Shown: in pieces, positions 51,633-62,153 of the stretch
Numbering within the stretch: position 1 is the stretch's first letter
How the letters are laid out: each line of letters begins with the position of its first letter
Source of the DNA: Gari tellinella
Lineage: Eukaryota > Mollusca > Bivalvia > Cardiida > Psammobiidae
Length of the DNA stretch: 64,000 nt
Assembly (NCBI GenBank): GCA_922989275.2
Contig: OV277870.1
Span: 23,146,742-23,210,741, forward strand
Reading direction: 5' to 3'
Position numbers and translations under genes: made by a program
Notes under the pieces: model-generated
Told to the model about the DNA's origin: nothing
What the model saw: the letters and a program-made list of their open reading frames with translations, nothing else
Databases searched by the model: none

Positions 51633-53688
51633 AGCTCACCTGAGCTAGCTCAGGGTGAGCTTTTGCAATCCTTGAATGTCCGGCGTGCGTCGTCCGTCGT
51701 CAACAATTTTAGTGTTTACACTCTAGAGGCCACAATATTTATCCAATCTTTCTCAAACTTGCTCAGATGGTATATTGCCATAAGAGTTTGGATGAGTTTG
51801 ATTATGGCTGAAATCGGACAATTAGGTCATGAGTTATCAACCTTTGAATTGCTGAAAATGCCATATTTATCAGTGTTTACACTCTAGAGGCCACAATATG
51901 TACCCAATCTTTCTATAACTTGCTCAGATTGTATATCACCATAAGAGTTCGGATGAGTTCGATATTGGTCGAAATCGGACAAATAGATCAAGAGTTATCT
52001 ACCTTTGAACTGCTGAATATGCCATATTTAACGGTGTTTACATTCTAGAGTTCAAAACTTTTATCCAATCTATCTCAAACTTGCTCAGATTGTATATGAC
52101 TATAAGAGTTTGGATGAGTTCGATTATGGCTGAAATCAGATAAATTAGGTCATGAGTTATCTATCTTTGAATTGCTGAAAATGCCATATTTAAGGCCTTT
52201 CGCTACCGGAAGTCGGTCTTGCGGGCGAGCGGATATGCGTCTGGACGACACAGACTTTTTTCGTACGTGTTTATACTAGAAAATTTATATAAAGGAACTG
52301 TTGATATAAATTAGTATAATCCTTCATAGCGCAGTTAGTATAGTGGTTGACTATAGTGGTTGACTAGCAATCCAAAGGTCATAGGTTCGAGACCCATCCG
52401 ATCCAAATATTTTTTTTAGTGTCCGATTTATTGACTTGTCAATCCATAACGCAGTAATCAAGAGACATGTTATGTTTAGTCTTCGTTGATTAGTACTAGT
52501 GATGTTTATGGTCCAAGTATATGTCCACTTACCTGTACGTTTTAGTTTAATGACTTACAAGTCAATTAAATCGGTAAACATGTAAACGATTTGATCGAAC
52601 TATAAAGCCACACCTTGAAGCTTATCAATTAGTGTAAACGCTGTAAAATATGGCATTTTCAGCAATTCAAAGGTAGATATCTCTTGATCTATTTGTCTGA
52701 TTCCAACCATAATCACCCTTTCTCCAACTCTTATGATCATATACAATATGGGCAAGTTTGAGAGAGCTTGGATAAATATTGTGGCCTCTAGAGCGTAAAC
52801 ACTGTTAAATATATCATTTTCAGCAATTCAAAGGTAGATAACTCTTGACCTATTGATCCGATTACAACCAAAATTAAACTCATCCGAAGTCTTATGGTAA
52901 TATACAATCTGAGTAAGTTTGAGAAAGATTGGATAAAATTTGTGGCCTCTAGAGTGTAAACATCGTTAAATATGGTATTTTCAGCAATTCAAAGGTATAT
53001 AGCTCTCTACCTATAAGTCTGCTTTCAACCATAATCAAACTCATCTGAACTCTTATAGTAATATACAATCTGAGCAAGTTTATAAGAAAGATTTGATAAA
53101 AATTGTGAACTCTAGAGTGTAAACACCGTTAAAAATGGCATTTTCAGCAATTCAAAGGTAGATTACTCTTGATCTATTTGTCCCAATACAACCAAAATCA
53201 AACTCATCCAAACTCTTATGGTCATATACAATCTGGGCAGGTTTTAGAAAGATTGGATAAATACTGTGGCCTCTAGAGTGTAAACACCGTTAAATATGGC
53301 ATTTTCAGCAATTCAAAGGTAGATAACTCTTGATCTATTATTCCGATTTCAACCAAAATCGAACTCTTCCGAACTCTTATGGTCATATACAATCTGGGCA
53401 GGTTTTAGAAAGATTGGATAAATACTGTGGCCTCTAGAGTGTAAACACTGTTAAATATGGCATTTTCAGCAGTTCAAAGGTAGATAACTCATGACCTATT
53501 TGTCCGATTTCAACCATAATCGAACTCATCCGAACTCTTATGGCAATATACCATCTGAGCAAGTTTGAGAAAGATTGGATAAAAATTGTGGTCTCTTGAG
53601 TGTAAACACTAAAATTGTTGACACCGCACGACTGACGACGGACAATCAAGGATTGCAATAGCTCACCCTGAGCTAGCTTAGGTGAGCT
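51633..53688. mobile_element. A element in head-to-head inverted form
   Basis: The left part (51633-52190) is in forward orientation, from AGCTCACCTGAGCTAGCTCA to GAAAATGCCATATTTA. The right part (52630-53688) is in reverse orientation and ends GCTCACCCTGAGCTAGCTTA then GGTGAGCT. Both ends are therefore 5' heads, and the 3' CTTG end is absent. A tRNA-headed repeat sits in the centre. Confidence 0.8.
52191..52629 (+). repeat. tRNA-headed repeat (SINE-like), copy 2
   Basis: It is nearly identical to 29075-29494 over its whole length, including AGTCGGTCTTGCGG, GGTTCGAGACCCATCCGAT and CTTGAAGCTTATCAAT. It differs by a tandem duplication of TAGTGGTTGACTA in the tRNA-like part and by a few small indels. 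Confidence 0.75.
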
Positions 53689-53699
53689 AAAAATGGAGA

Positions 53700-54848
53700 T
53701 ATTGATTTATGTCCAGGACTGACCTAGATATGCAACAGACCGGAACAATTTGAATAAAATATGTAAAGTATATTTAAAAGTGTCACCATACAGAATATAA
53801 AACTCTGGCCTTATTAGAGTCAGAGAAGAAGATGTTTGAAATTTTCTTTATATAACTCTATGTAAAACAGTGACCCCCGGGGCGGGGCCAATTTTGACCC
53901 TAGGGGTATAATTTGAAGAAACTTAATAGAGGACCTGTAGGCGATGATATGTGCCATATATCTAAGCTCTGGCCCTTGTAGTTTTAGACAAGAAGCTTTT
54001 TTAAGTTTTCATTGTAAAAAATCTATTTTTAGCTCCTGTGACCTAGTTATGCAACGGACCAAAACCATTTGTACAATGTTGGTATAAGATATCTAGAAGT
54101 GTCACTATGCCAAATATCAAAGCTCTGGCCATATTAGTTTTAGAGAAGACGTATGAAAATTTCACTATATAACTATGTAAAACAGTGTCCCCCGGGGCAG
54201 GGCCAATTTTGACCCCAGGGGCATAATTTGAACAAACTTGATAGAGGACCTGTAGGCGATTCTATGTGCCAAATATCTAAGCTCTGGCCCTTGTAGTTTC
54301 AGACAAGAAGATTTTTTAAGTTTTCATCGAAAAAATCTATTTTTAGCTCCTGTGACCTAGTTATGCAACCGACCACAACCATTTGAACAATTTTGGTAAA
54401 GGACATCTAGAAGTGACACCATGCCAAATATCAAAGCTCTGGCCACATTGGTTTCAGAGAAGAAGACGTTTGAAAATTTCACTATATAACTCTATGTAAA
54501 ACTGTGACCCCAGGGGCATAATTTGAACAAACTTGATAGAGGACCTGTAGATGATGCTATGTGCCAAATATCTAAGCTCTGGCCCTTGCAGTTTTTGACA
54601 AGAAGATTTTTTAAGATTTCCTTATTTTTTCACTTTGGTTGCCATGGCAACCAGAGTTCTGCATTGTTTTTAATTCTTTGAACAAATTTGAAAGAGCTTG
54701 ACCCAAGGAACATTTCTGTAAAGTTTGGTCGAATTCTGTCAAGCGGTATAGGAGGAGATGTCATTTGAAGCAATTGTTAACGACAACGCACGACGCCGGA
54801 CACAGGGCCATCCCAATAGCTCACCTTGACCCTTTGGCTCAGGTGAGC
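53700..54848 (-). mobile_element. B element, reverse, 3' end missing
   Basis: On the minus strand it starts AGCTCACCTGAGCCAAAGGG then TCAAGGTGAGCT at 54848. It holds about four units with CTAAAAATAGATTTTTT, TTTTACATAGAGTTATATAG and CCTCTATCAAGTTTGTTCAA. The 3' hairpin and CTTG are absent. Confidence 0.8.
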
Positions 54849-55039
54849 TAAAAATAAAATTATACAGTCATGACTATATGTAACACAATACATTTATTCT
54901 ATACTCTAACTGATGGTAGCTCAAAGCAGGCTGAGAGTAAAGCAGAGTGCACCTTATGGCACATTCTGCTTTACTTTTAACCCGCTTTAAGTGGGCACTA
55001 GTCTTCAAAACTATACCAAGCTATGGGGTTAAGGTTTAA

Positions 55040-55217
55040 GCAGTTGATTGTCTTCAGCTTTTGGGAATGGGTACATGAGATTTTCTATATGAGCAGACTA
55101 GCTTAAAGCAGGTGAAAGTAAAGCAGAATGTGCCTTAAGGCACATTCTGCTTTACTTTCAATCTGCTTTAAGTAATCGCCTATATTCAATATTAGAAACG
55201 GCTATGGATTAAAGGGC
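55040..55217 (+). mobile_element. M1 fragment
   Basis: AGCTTAAAGCAGGTGAAAGT then GCAGAATGTGCCTTAAGGCA and CATTCTGC, ending GGATTAAAGGGC. The left half is reduced. Confidence 0.65.
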
Positions 55218-55404
55218 AATGCTTTTGGATTTGATATTGCTTTAACAGTGTTTTAGTTATATCGCGATATCCAGGTGGAGGAAGACCCCAGAAGCCCTTT
55301 ATGAACAGTTTCAGGCACAAATTGGCAATTGGGTAGAAACACCGACCTTCTGCAAGCCATTGGAAGGCTACCCTACATGAACGAGAGCACCGCAAACGGT
55401 ACAT
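55218..55404. other. Unassigned, possibly an old coding or repeat fragment
   Basis: The region 55250-55380 is richer in GC than its surroundings. Both strands stay open for about 65 codons (minus strand WLAEGRCFYPIANLCLKLF). I do not recognise a domain and do not call a gene. Confidence 0.3.
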
Positions 55405-55645
55405 TATACGCCCACTGGCAGCCTTTTATAACATATCTGAGTACATCAAGGGCAGGTAACGACAGATGGAATGAACCTACAAATTGACTCAGCTTCAGAT
55501 CTTGGTGTATATAAAAATTATGTGAAGTTTCATCAATATCCTGCCAACTCCGGACAAGCCAAATGTTGACGGACGGACGAACCAACGAAAGGATTGATGG
55601 ACAGGGCCATGCCAATATACGACTATCTTTAGAGGTGGGCGTATA
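55405..55645. mobile_element. Short TIR element with TATACGCCCAC ends
   Basis: TATACGCCCAC at 55405-55415 and GTGGGCGTATA at 55635-55645 are exact inverse copies. GGACGGACGAACCAACGAAA and GGACAGGGCCATGCCAATAT lie inside. Superfamily not determined. Confidence 0.7.
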
Positions 55646-56433
55646 AAAAACTGAAAGGCCAGACAGGGCTTTTGGGAATGGGTATGATGGAACAAGATGT
55701 CCTGGAAGTGAACAAATACACAAGAGATGCGTTTCATTGTTAACATTTTAATCAGATTTTAGTGAGACAAGACCAGGAAGAAACAACTCCCTACACTGAG
55801 AGCAAAATGGTTGCCATGGTAACATTTATCATTTAATTTTATGTGAGAAATTAAAAGTTCATTCTTATGTTTCAATAAAATAAGCTGATACAGAATAAAT
55901 TTTCTTCATAGTATTATCTGATTGTTAAATAACTGCTCAAATATCTATGAAACACTGTTTCACAAATACAACATGCTTTATTTATTTCATTCACTTTAAA
56001 ATATAAATTAATAACAAAACAAAATGCGATAATTAATAACATCTCTGAATTCAGTATTATTGACTAAAGTCAAAAACGTAAAAAAAAAAAAAAGTTTTTA
56101 AACATTTGCATTAATTTGACAAGTGCTACCATGGCAACGGTTGTCTCCATATAGGAATATCCCACTTTTTTGGGAGGATCACAATAAGCTGTTGACTATA
56201 TACATTAATGGTGGAGGCTATTTACAGTATGTACAATATTTCTTAACTCTGTTCTTTGTATGTACAGATATATACACTGCAAAATATATATATACATCAT
56301 CATCATGAATAGCCTACCAGGATGAACAACAGCGACAAAAGAACGGAAAAAAAATACACAGAATTTATAACACCACACTGATGAAAAAATAACTACCTGG
56401 CTATGCAAAATCAACCATTTATACTGCTTAATA
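55646..56433. other. Unassigned AT-rich stretch
   Basis: No gene recognised. It has simple AT repeats near 56285-56305 and an A run near 56080. Confidence 0.4.
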
Positions 56434-56622
56434 TACAGTCCAAACTCCATACTTCAAACTCACTGTAATCGACCTAACCACTATTTCATAAGTTTAATTT
56501 CGACCACGTTTAAGTCGAACATACTGTATTTCAAAGTTAAAATGTGGCTAAGCCATGTTTTAACTTTGAAATATGGGTATGTTCGGACTAAAATGAGTTC
56601 GAAATATCGAGTTCTGACTGTA
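56434..56622. mobile_element. pogo-like TA element, diverged
   Basis: TACAGTCCAAACTCCATACT at the left and ATCGAGTTCTGACTGTA at the right, with TA at both ends. The central stem GTTAAAATGTGGCTAAGCCA then TGTTTTAAC is flanked by CATACTGTATTTCAAA and its inverse. Confidence 0.75.
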
Positions 56623-56629
56623 CTCTCTT

Positions 56630-56892
56630 GATAACTCATACACCCCGACACATTAAATGAATAATTCCAGTTTCCAACAAAGCCGAGTCCATTTTTTACT
56701 ATAAAGGATTTGGTTATTTAAGGGTTGCTTTTTTTAAAAGTTTATATGAAGTGACGAACAGTGCAGACCCTGATCAGAACGCTACATTAGGAGCCCTCTG
56801 ATATGAGTCTGCACTATTTGCGTTACAAGTGTACTCTTCACAAGTACACTGTAAATGATGATTATAAGCCTCGCTAGGGTTGAATGTGTTAA
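56630..56892 (+). mobile_element. M3-type element
   Basis: ATAACTCATACACCCC at the left and GGGTTGAATGTGTTAA at the right. The stem is AACAGTGCAGACCCTGATCA..GGAGCCCTCTGATATGAGTC. Confidence 0.75.
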
Positions 56893-56989
56893 AAGGTTTC
56901 TTGAAATTCACTTACATACGTCAATGACTTGAATTTGAATGACCTATTTCCAACTCTTAGCAAGGAAACCATGGTAACTGTTACATTCA

Positions 56990-57050
56990 GTTTGGATCCT
57001 GATTAGACACAACATGACGTGGTGTCTCATCAGGATCAAAACTGATTGAC
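56990..57050. mobile_element. M2-type palindrome
   Basis: CAGTTTGGATCCTGATTAGA and CATCAGGATCAAAACTG pair around CACAACATGACGTGGTGTC. Outer ends not found. Confidence 0.65.
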
Positions 57051-57093
57051 ACTCTGATCCTGTTTTGAAATGAAATTTTAGTAGAAGCACAAA

Positions 57094-57175
57094 CCATCAA
57101 CCAAACAGTGTAGACCCAGATTAGATGCTGCTTTTAGTATCATCTCATCTGGGTCTATACTTGTTGCTACTGTCC
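57094..57175. mobile_element. M3-type palindrome, diverged
   Basis: ACAGTGTAGACCCAGATTAG and CATCTGGGTCTATACTTGTT pair. Outer ends not found. Confidence 0.6.
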
Positions 57176-57186
57176 ATAGTATGCTC

Positions 57187-57434
57187 AACTCATTCACCCC
57201 TGAATGTTTTGATAAAACAGCTCGATTTTCAAATTAAGTCTAGACCATTTTGAACTGTTCAGAGTTATTCTTAATTTTAAAAAATTGCAAAATGACAAAC
57301 AGAGTAGACCCTGATCAGAACGCTACATTAGAACCCTCTGGTCTGGGTCGACACTGTTTGCATAGAACAAGTGTACTCTTCACAGGTACACTGTTTGTAA
57401 AGGACGAGTATAATAGTTACTAGCTCAATGAGTT
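57187..57434 (+). mobile_element. M3-type element
   Basis: AACTCATTCACCCCTG at the left and AGCTCAATGAGTT at the right. The stem GAGTAGACCCTGATCAGAAC / CTGGTCTGGGTCGACACTGT is followed by a GTGTACTCTTCACAGGTACA segment shared with 56630. Confidence 0.7.
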
Positions 57435-57865
57435 CAGCAAAAATGAATATTTTTGTAAGTTGCTACTTTTGGCAAACTTTGGATTTAATAGTTCACACTT
57501 AGTTTTCAGACCGAAATTGGATAAAAAAACAACTTGAAGTTTACAATGCATGAACAATGAAATGGACTGAAGATGAATACGGCAGAATTGAGAAAACATT
57601 GCATTGAATTTGTAACTAAAATGAACCAAACAGCCCAGTCTCCTTGTTGGAAAATGAAGGACTCCCTATAAAGAGGGAGTCATATAAACACATTTCAACA
57701 TTGCGATTTAGACTGATGAGTTCAGACTGAAGAATTCCGAAAAGAGAGTGACTTCAGAAACAGGAAAAGTGAAATATGTCACCGACAGAGAGAAAGATAA
57801 GAGTAGATTACAGATTTAGGAAAATGAAGAATGCAGAATTAGGAAAAGGCGAAAAGGTTACAAAA
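57435..57865. other. Unassigned stretch
   Basis: No gene or repeat recognised. Confidence 0.4.
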
Positions 57866-58113
57866 TTAACACATTGATCCCTTGCGAAGAGTACCGGTAT
57901 TTTAATCTCTAAACAAAATATCTGAAAAGTGTACATTTGTCCTGTGCAACCAGTGTAGACCCAGATCAGAGGGCTCCTTTGGGAGCCCTCTGATCTGGGT
58001 CTGCACAGTTTGTCATTCCGTGATGTATTGCAGGAATTCTGAAACCAACTCGTAAATAGGACTAAACTTAATTGTGCACTGCAGTTCTCTATTCCAGGGG
58101 GTGAATGAGTTAG
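57866..58113 (+). mobile_element. M3 TTAA element
   Basis: TTAACACATTGATCCC at the left and GGGGGTGAATGAGTTA at the right. The stem AGTGTAGACCCAGATCAGAG then GGCTCCTTTGGGAGCCC and TCTGATCTGGGTCTGCAC is nearly perfect. Confidence 0.85.
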
Positions 58114-58424
58114 GAACAGGGATTCAGAGTTAGAAACAGAGAGAGAGAGAGCTGAGTTAGCCTAGTGCCGAGAAGAATGAGTCCTAAATAAATGAATAAA
58201 ACACCCAATACCTAAACAATGATAGCACTTTAAAACAATGTGTCCTGTTAGGACATAGAAGCAATAAAAGATGGACCAGTACCTGCTTAAATAGTTAATA
58301 CATGAATATCCTTGAATGTGTTCATTTAGTAGGTCAAGTCCATTTATATAAAATATTCTTTTAACACTACTTATATTTTTATCTTGTATTTATACATTGC
58401 CAGAAAATTATCAAAAATACATCC

Positions 58425-58490
58425 AGTTTAGATCCGGCTCAGATACATTTGGTTTCTGATCTGAATCCAAAAAATTTGCAAATTTAATTC
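58425..58490. mobile_element. Diverged palindrome, M2-like
   Basis: CCAGTTTAGATCCGGCTCAG and CTGATCTGAATCCAAAAAAT pair imperfectly. Confidence 0.45.
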
Positions 58491-58515
58491 ATGTTTCATT
58501 CCAGCAATTAAAAAG

Positions 58516-58698
58516 TACAGTCGAACTTCGATATCTCGAACTCGGTAAAGTCAAACATACCCGTATTTCAAAGTTAAAACGTGGCTAAGCCACGTTTTAA
58601 CTTTGAAATATGGGTATGTTCAACCTGAAATAATACCATGTGTCGACATATCGGATAGATCCAGTTAAGCGAATATGAGATATTGAAGTTCGACTGTA
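58516..58698. mobile_element. pogo-like TA element
   Basis: The left end TACAGTCGAACTTCGATATC is inverted at the right as ATATTGAAGTTCGACTGTA, with TA at both ends. The central stem TTCAAAGTTAAAACGTGGCT / AGCCACGTTTTAACTTTGAA is perfect. It is a better copy of 56434-56622. Confidence 0.85.
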
Positions 58699-58897
58699 CC
58701 TACAAAACTAATTTTATACGAGGCAGCAGCATATTCAAAGCTGAAAGTAATCATTATTTTGTTATACGTAATAGCCATTGATTCCAAATATATCAAGTTT
58801 AATGTTATAATTCATGGTAGCAGGTAAAATAAGCAGGACGATTATAAGAGATGTCCATCAGTAGAGTTCTTGTGAGAAGGTAACATTAGTCAGGCCT

Positions 58898-59086
58898 CCA
58901 GGTAAGATCAGAACAAACCAAACATTTTCAATATTTTCTTGTTAATGACTCCACAAAATCCTATGTTGTGACTACTCGTTAGAATCGTCTCGAAGAGACG
59001 ATTCTAATGAGTAGTCACAGTAAAGGGTTTGGTTGAGCCATAAGGATATCAGCATATTTAGACTTATCTGGAGCTCTGACTATAAC
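58898..59086 (+). mobile_element. M4 hAT-like element
   Basis: AGGCCTCCAGGTAAG at the left and CTTATCTGGAGCTCT at the right. The stem ACTACTCGTTAGAATCGTCT / AGACGATTCTAATGAGTAGT is nearly perfect. Confidence 0.85.
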
Positions 59087-59735
59087 GTGAATAATAAATA
59101 AGATGTCAACTGTGTAAATATTGAGTGCATTTTTCATTTGTAAAGTCACAGAGAAAAGTTTAACAGTGCAGTCGACACCATAGAAACGGACTTGTCCATC
59201 TTTTGCAATACATTGCAGATATGAAACTGGCCGTTACTATGGTAGTTTTTTTTTAATAAGTTATCAAGATAAACATAATATATATATATCCTGTAAATAC
59301 AGCAAGTATTTTTCTTCTTTCTGTGATCTTTTTCTGTAACCGTATGATATCAAATATTGTGAACAATAACAAGAATGGTCACTAGGTAACCAAAATTAAT
59401 GAAGAATGATACACAAAGAAACAAACACTCCTCCATTCATGCGAAAAAATCTGAGATCAAATTTTTTTTGTCCATGTGTGTGTTTCTTTACCTTTCCATT
59501 GCACATAATCCTAACTTTTTATTTATTTTTTTACGGTTATCTTTTTTTTTTTTTACAAAAATACATGTATGTATGTAATGTATGTATATTCTATGTATAA
59601 TTGATACATAAATGAGTTAAGGATCGGATAACAAAACAATGATTGTAACATTACACGTACTACAATGCATGATACACACATTATGATAAAAAAAATAGTT
59701 TTGTAAATCTTCAAAAATTTATAGCTAAAACAATT
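59087..59735. other. Unassigned AT-rich stretch
   Basis: T runs near 59463 and 59540 and a short ATGTATGTA repeat near 59565. No gene recognised. Confidence 0.4.
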
Positions 59736-59882
59736 TCTACTTTATGTCTGCATCAAATACTATGGCGTGACTACCATTAGAATCGTCTTTTCGAGACGAT
59801 TCTAATGAGTAGTCAGACCGTAGTGTTTGGTACAGACATAAAAAGTTTACTTTGTTTGAAATACTCCCTTTATCTGGAGCCC
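59736..59882 (+). mobile_element. M4 hAT-like element, shortened
   Basis: The stem TTAGAATCGTCTTTTCGAGA then CGATTCTAA and the right end CTTTATCTGGAGCCC. The left terminus is not preserved. Confidence 0.75.
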
Positions 59883-60056
59883 GGTTCAAATTAAAATTGC
59901 AAACCATGTATATCCAGATCAGATTGTTCTTACTACTTTTCTTTGATCAGGTTCTACGCAGTTTGCCGTTTCAAAATCTTTGCGCAAAGATTACCCCCAT
60001 AAGAATAAGTCAGCAAAACACTACACCGTTAACACATTGAAAGAAAATGTATATCT

Positions 60057-60309
60057 TTAAACCCTCTACTCCAAAGCCTATTTCTAGTTTTGAAGACAGG
60101 TGACCACTTAAAGCAGGTTGAAAGTAAAGCAGAATGTGCCTTTAGGCACATTCTGCTTTACTTTCAGCCAGCTTTAAGCTTCTAAGTGCTAAGAAATAGA
60201 AAATATTTCTTATGATGCAAACTTATGACTATATAAAGTGGAACTATTTTCCTTAGTGCAGGAATAAATTAAATGTGTTAAAATGTGTACCTATGGAATA
60301 AAGGGTTAA
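60057..60309 (-). mobile_element. M1 TTAA element, reverse, complete
   Basis: TTAAACCCTCTACTCC at the left and AATAAAGGGTTAA at the right. The palindrome GCAGAATGTGCCTTTAGGCA then CATTCTGC is near 60129-60160. Confidence 0.88.
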
Positions 60310-60477
60310 AGGTGTAAATTCCAAACTGATATTCAATTCATTTCTATAATCCTAAATCTGAAACTGACATCTTGAAATATATTTGATCCATATCAAGAAA
60401 TGTTGCCGTGACATACAATGTGCAAACTGTATCTAATGTAAGGGCAGGTGTATGTCCCCTGGTTCACAAAAAGAGCA

Positions 60478-60667
60478 GAGTACCAGATAAGCGTAGTTTT
60501 TCAAAAACTAAAATCTTTATTTCAGAATTAAACCCTATGGTGTCACTACTCATTAGAATCGTCTCGAAGAGACGATTCTAATGAGTAGTAACACCATAGG
60601 ATTTGGTGCTGAATAAGTTAGAAAGTGTTTGATTTGTTGAAATAACTACCTCTTATCTGGAGCCCTG
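60478..60667 (-). mobile_element. M4 hAT-like element
   Basis: AGAGTACCAGATAAG at the left and CTTATCTGGAGCCCT at the right. The stem TACTCATTAGAATCGTCTCG / AGACGATTCTAATGAGTA is perfect. Similar words AAAAAGAGC and GAAAAAGC flank it, perhaps a diverged target duplication. Confidence 0.85.
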
Positions 60668-60916
60668 AAAAAGCCCTATTTGCTTATAGGTATTTTGTCA
60701 AACTTGCTTGGAAATACCATTCAAAAGAAGCCAGTCAACCCCGTCCACCATACAAGAGCACAAGTACACTATTTCTCACACGTGCTGAAGACAAATGCCA
60801 GCTGAACTCGTTGATTTGTGAAAATTTAATCGGACAATTCCAGTTTCCAATAATTAAATCTTTTTCTTTTTTTACTATTTGGTGTGTGTGTGGTTTTTTT
60901 TTTAATTTTCGCAACA

Positions 60917-60992
60917 TGACAAACAGTGTTGACCATGATCAGAGAGCTCATGTAGATGCCCTTTGATCTGGGTCAATACAGTTTGCATAGGA
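60917..60992. mobile_element. M3-type palindrome
   Basis: AACAGTGTTGACCATGATCA and TTTGATCTGGGTCAATACAG pair. The CAGTGTACTATTTGCATG segment that follows resembles the M3 copies. Outer ends unclear. Confidence 0.65.
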
Positions 60993-61114
60993 CCAGTGTA
61001 CTATTTGCATGTAAATTGTTTGTAAAGGACTTGTACACCAATCACTAGATTTTAATTGATTAAAGCAGGATAAGGAAAAGTAGAAAGCTCATACAGAAAC
61101 TACTTCACTCAACC

Positions 61115-61304
61115 AGAGCAACAGATAAGGGTAGTTTTTCAAAACTTAAAATCTTTATTCTGAATTAAACTCTATGGTGTAACTACTCATTAGAATCGTC
61201 TCTTCGAGACGATTCTAATGAGCAGTAACACCATAGGATTTGGTGCTGAAATAAGTGAGAAAATGTTGAATTTGTTGAAATAACTACTTCTTATCTGGAG
61301 CCCT
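61115..61304 (-). mobile_element. M4 hAT-like element with target duplication
   Basis: AGAGCAACAGATAAG at the left and CTTATCTGGAGCCCT at the right. ACTCAACC (61107-61114) and GCTCAACC (61305-61312) flank it directly, 7 of 8 bases alike. The stem TTAGAATCGTCTCTTCGAGA then CGATTCTAA is perfect. Confidence 0.9.
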
Positions 61305-61312
61305 GCTCAACC

Positions 61313-61710
61313 TTGTATACTTGTACACTTGGCTATGGGGAATAGGGTGACAACAAATGGTAGCTTAATGCAGAACAAAATCTTCAGGATACATCTGCAC
61401 TAATTTTGAACTGTCTTAGCATCCATCAATATGCTTCTTCAATGAATATTGGACAAACAAATCTGACATACGACATAATCAAATAGTCTCTTAGTATCGT
61501 TATATGCAAGGGACATAACCAGTTTGATGTTTGCTATTTGCTAACGGACAGCTTTGCTTTTAAAAAAGATCAAACAATTCAAATAAAACCCTCTAGTATC
61601 TAAACAGGCAATACTTTCATAATTCATTTATTCATAAATTCATCTCTGATTTTCAAAAAGAATTGGTAACATTTAGCCTTTCCTGCAAAACGCACAGGTC
61701 TTCAGATGCC
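61313..61710. other. Unassigned stretch
   Basis: No gene or repeat recognised. Confidence 0.4.
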
Positions 61711-61914
61711 TTAACCCTTAGCCCGCCAAATAAATTGTCGTCTGCTATATTTCTCGTCTGCTTCAAGTTTCAAAGTTGCTCAAAATTGCTCAAAATGTTG
61801 TCCGAGTGTCAAACAGCTTGGATCCGGATGAGACGCCGAGTAACTCGGCGTCTCATCCGGATCCAAGCTGTTTGCATATGGAGCTATAGTCGTGAGTGGC
61901 AGGCTAAGGGTTAA
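61711..61914 (+). mobile_element. M2 TTAA element, complete
   Basis: TTAACCCTTAGCCCGCC at the left is inverted at the right as GGCAGGCTAAGGGTTAA. The stem AACAGCTTGGATCCGGATGA then GACGCCGAGTAACTCGGCGT and CATCCGGATCCAAGCTGTT is perfect. Nearly identical to 26623-26836. It shares its right TTAA with the following M1. Confidence 0.93.
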
Positions 61915-62153
61915 CCCATTACCCAATAAATATGCCTCTTATTTTTAATTCATTCTTCTGCTGAAAATAGTTCCACCATTTTATACATTCATGAATATGA
62001 CTATACAAAACAGGTGCTATATCCATAGAATACTGTATCTTAAAGCAGGCTGAAAGTAAAGCAGAATGCATCTAAGGCGCATTCTGCTTTACCTTTCAAC
62101 CTGCTTTAAGTGGTCACCTGTCTTCAAAACAAGAAACAGTCTTTGGGGTAATG
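61911..62153 (+). mobile_element. M1 element
   Basis: TTAACCCATTACCC at the left and TTTGGGGTAATGA at the right. The palindrome GCAGAATGCATCTAAGGCGC then ATTCTGC has a small deletion at the apex. Confidence 0.85.

Larger units (their letters stand above)
51595..55032 (+). mobile_element. M1 element carrying about 3.2 kb of nested elements
   Basis: The left end TTAACCCAGTACTCC is at 51595. The right part resumes at about 54850 (TATACAGTCATGACTATATG) with the palindrome GCAGAGTGCACC..GGCACATTCTGC and the end GGGGTTAA. The CTGAAGAAAATAGTTCC block is missing, so some M1 sequence was lost with the insertions. Confidence 0.7.

Noticed and set aside
55192..55404. Minus-strand open frame with WLAEGRCFYPIANLCLKLF
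   Set aside because: Both strands are open and the region abuts a short TIR element; not enough to call a gene.
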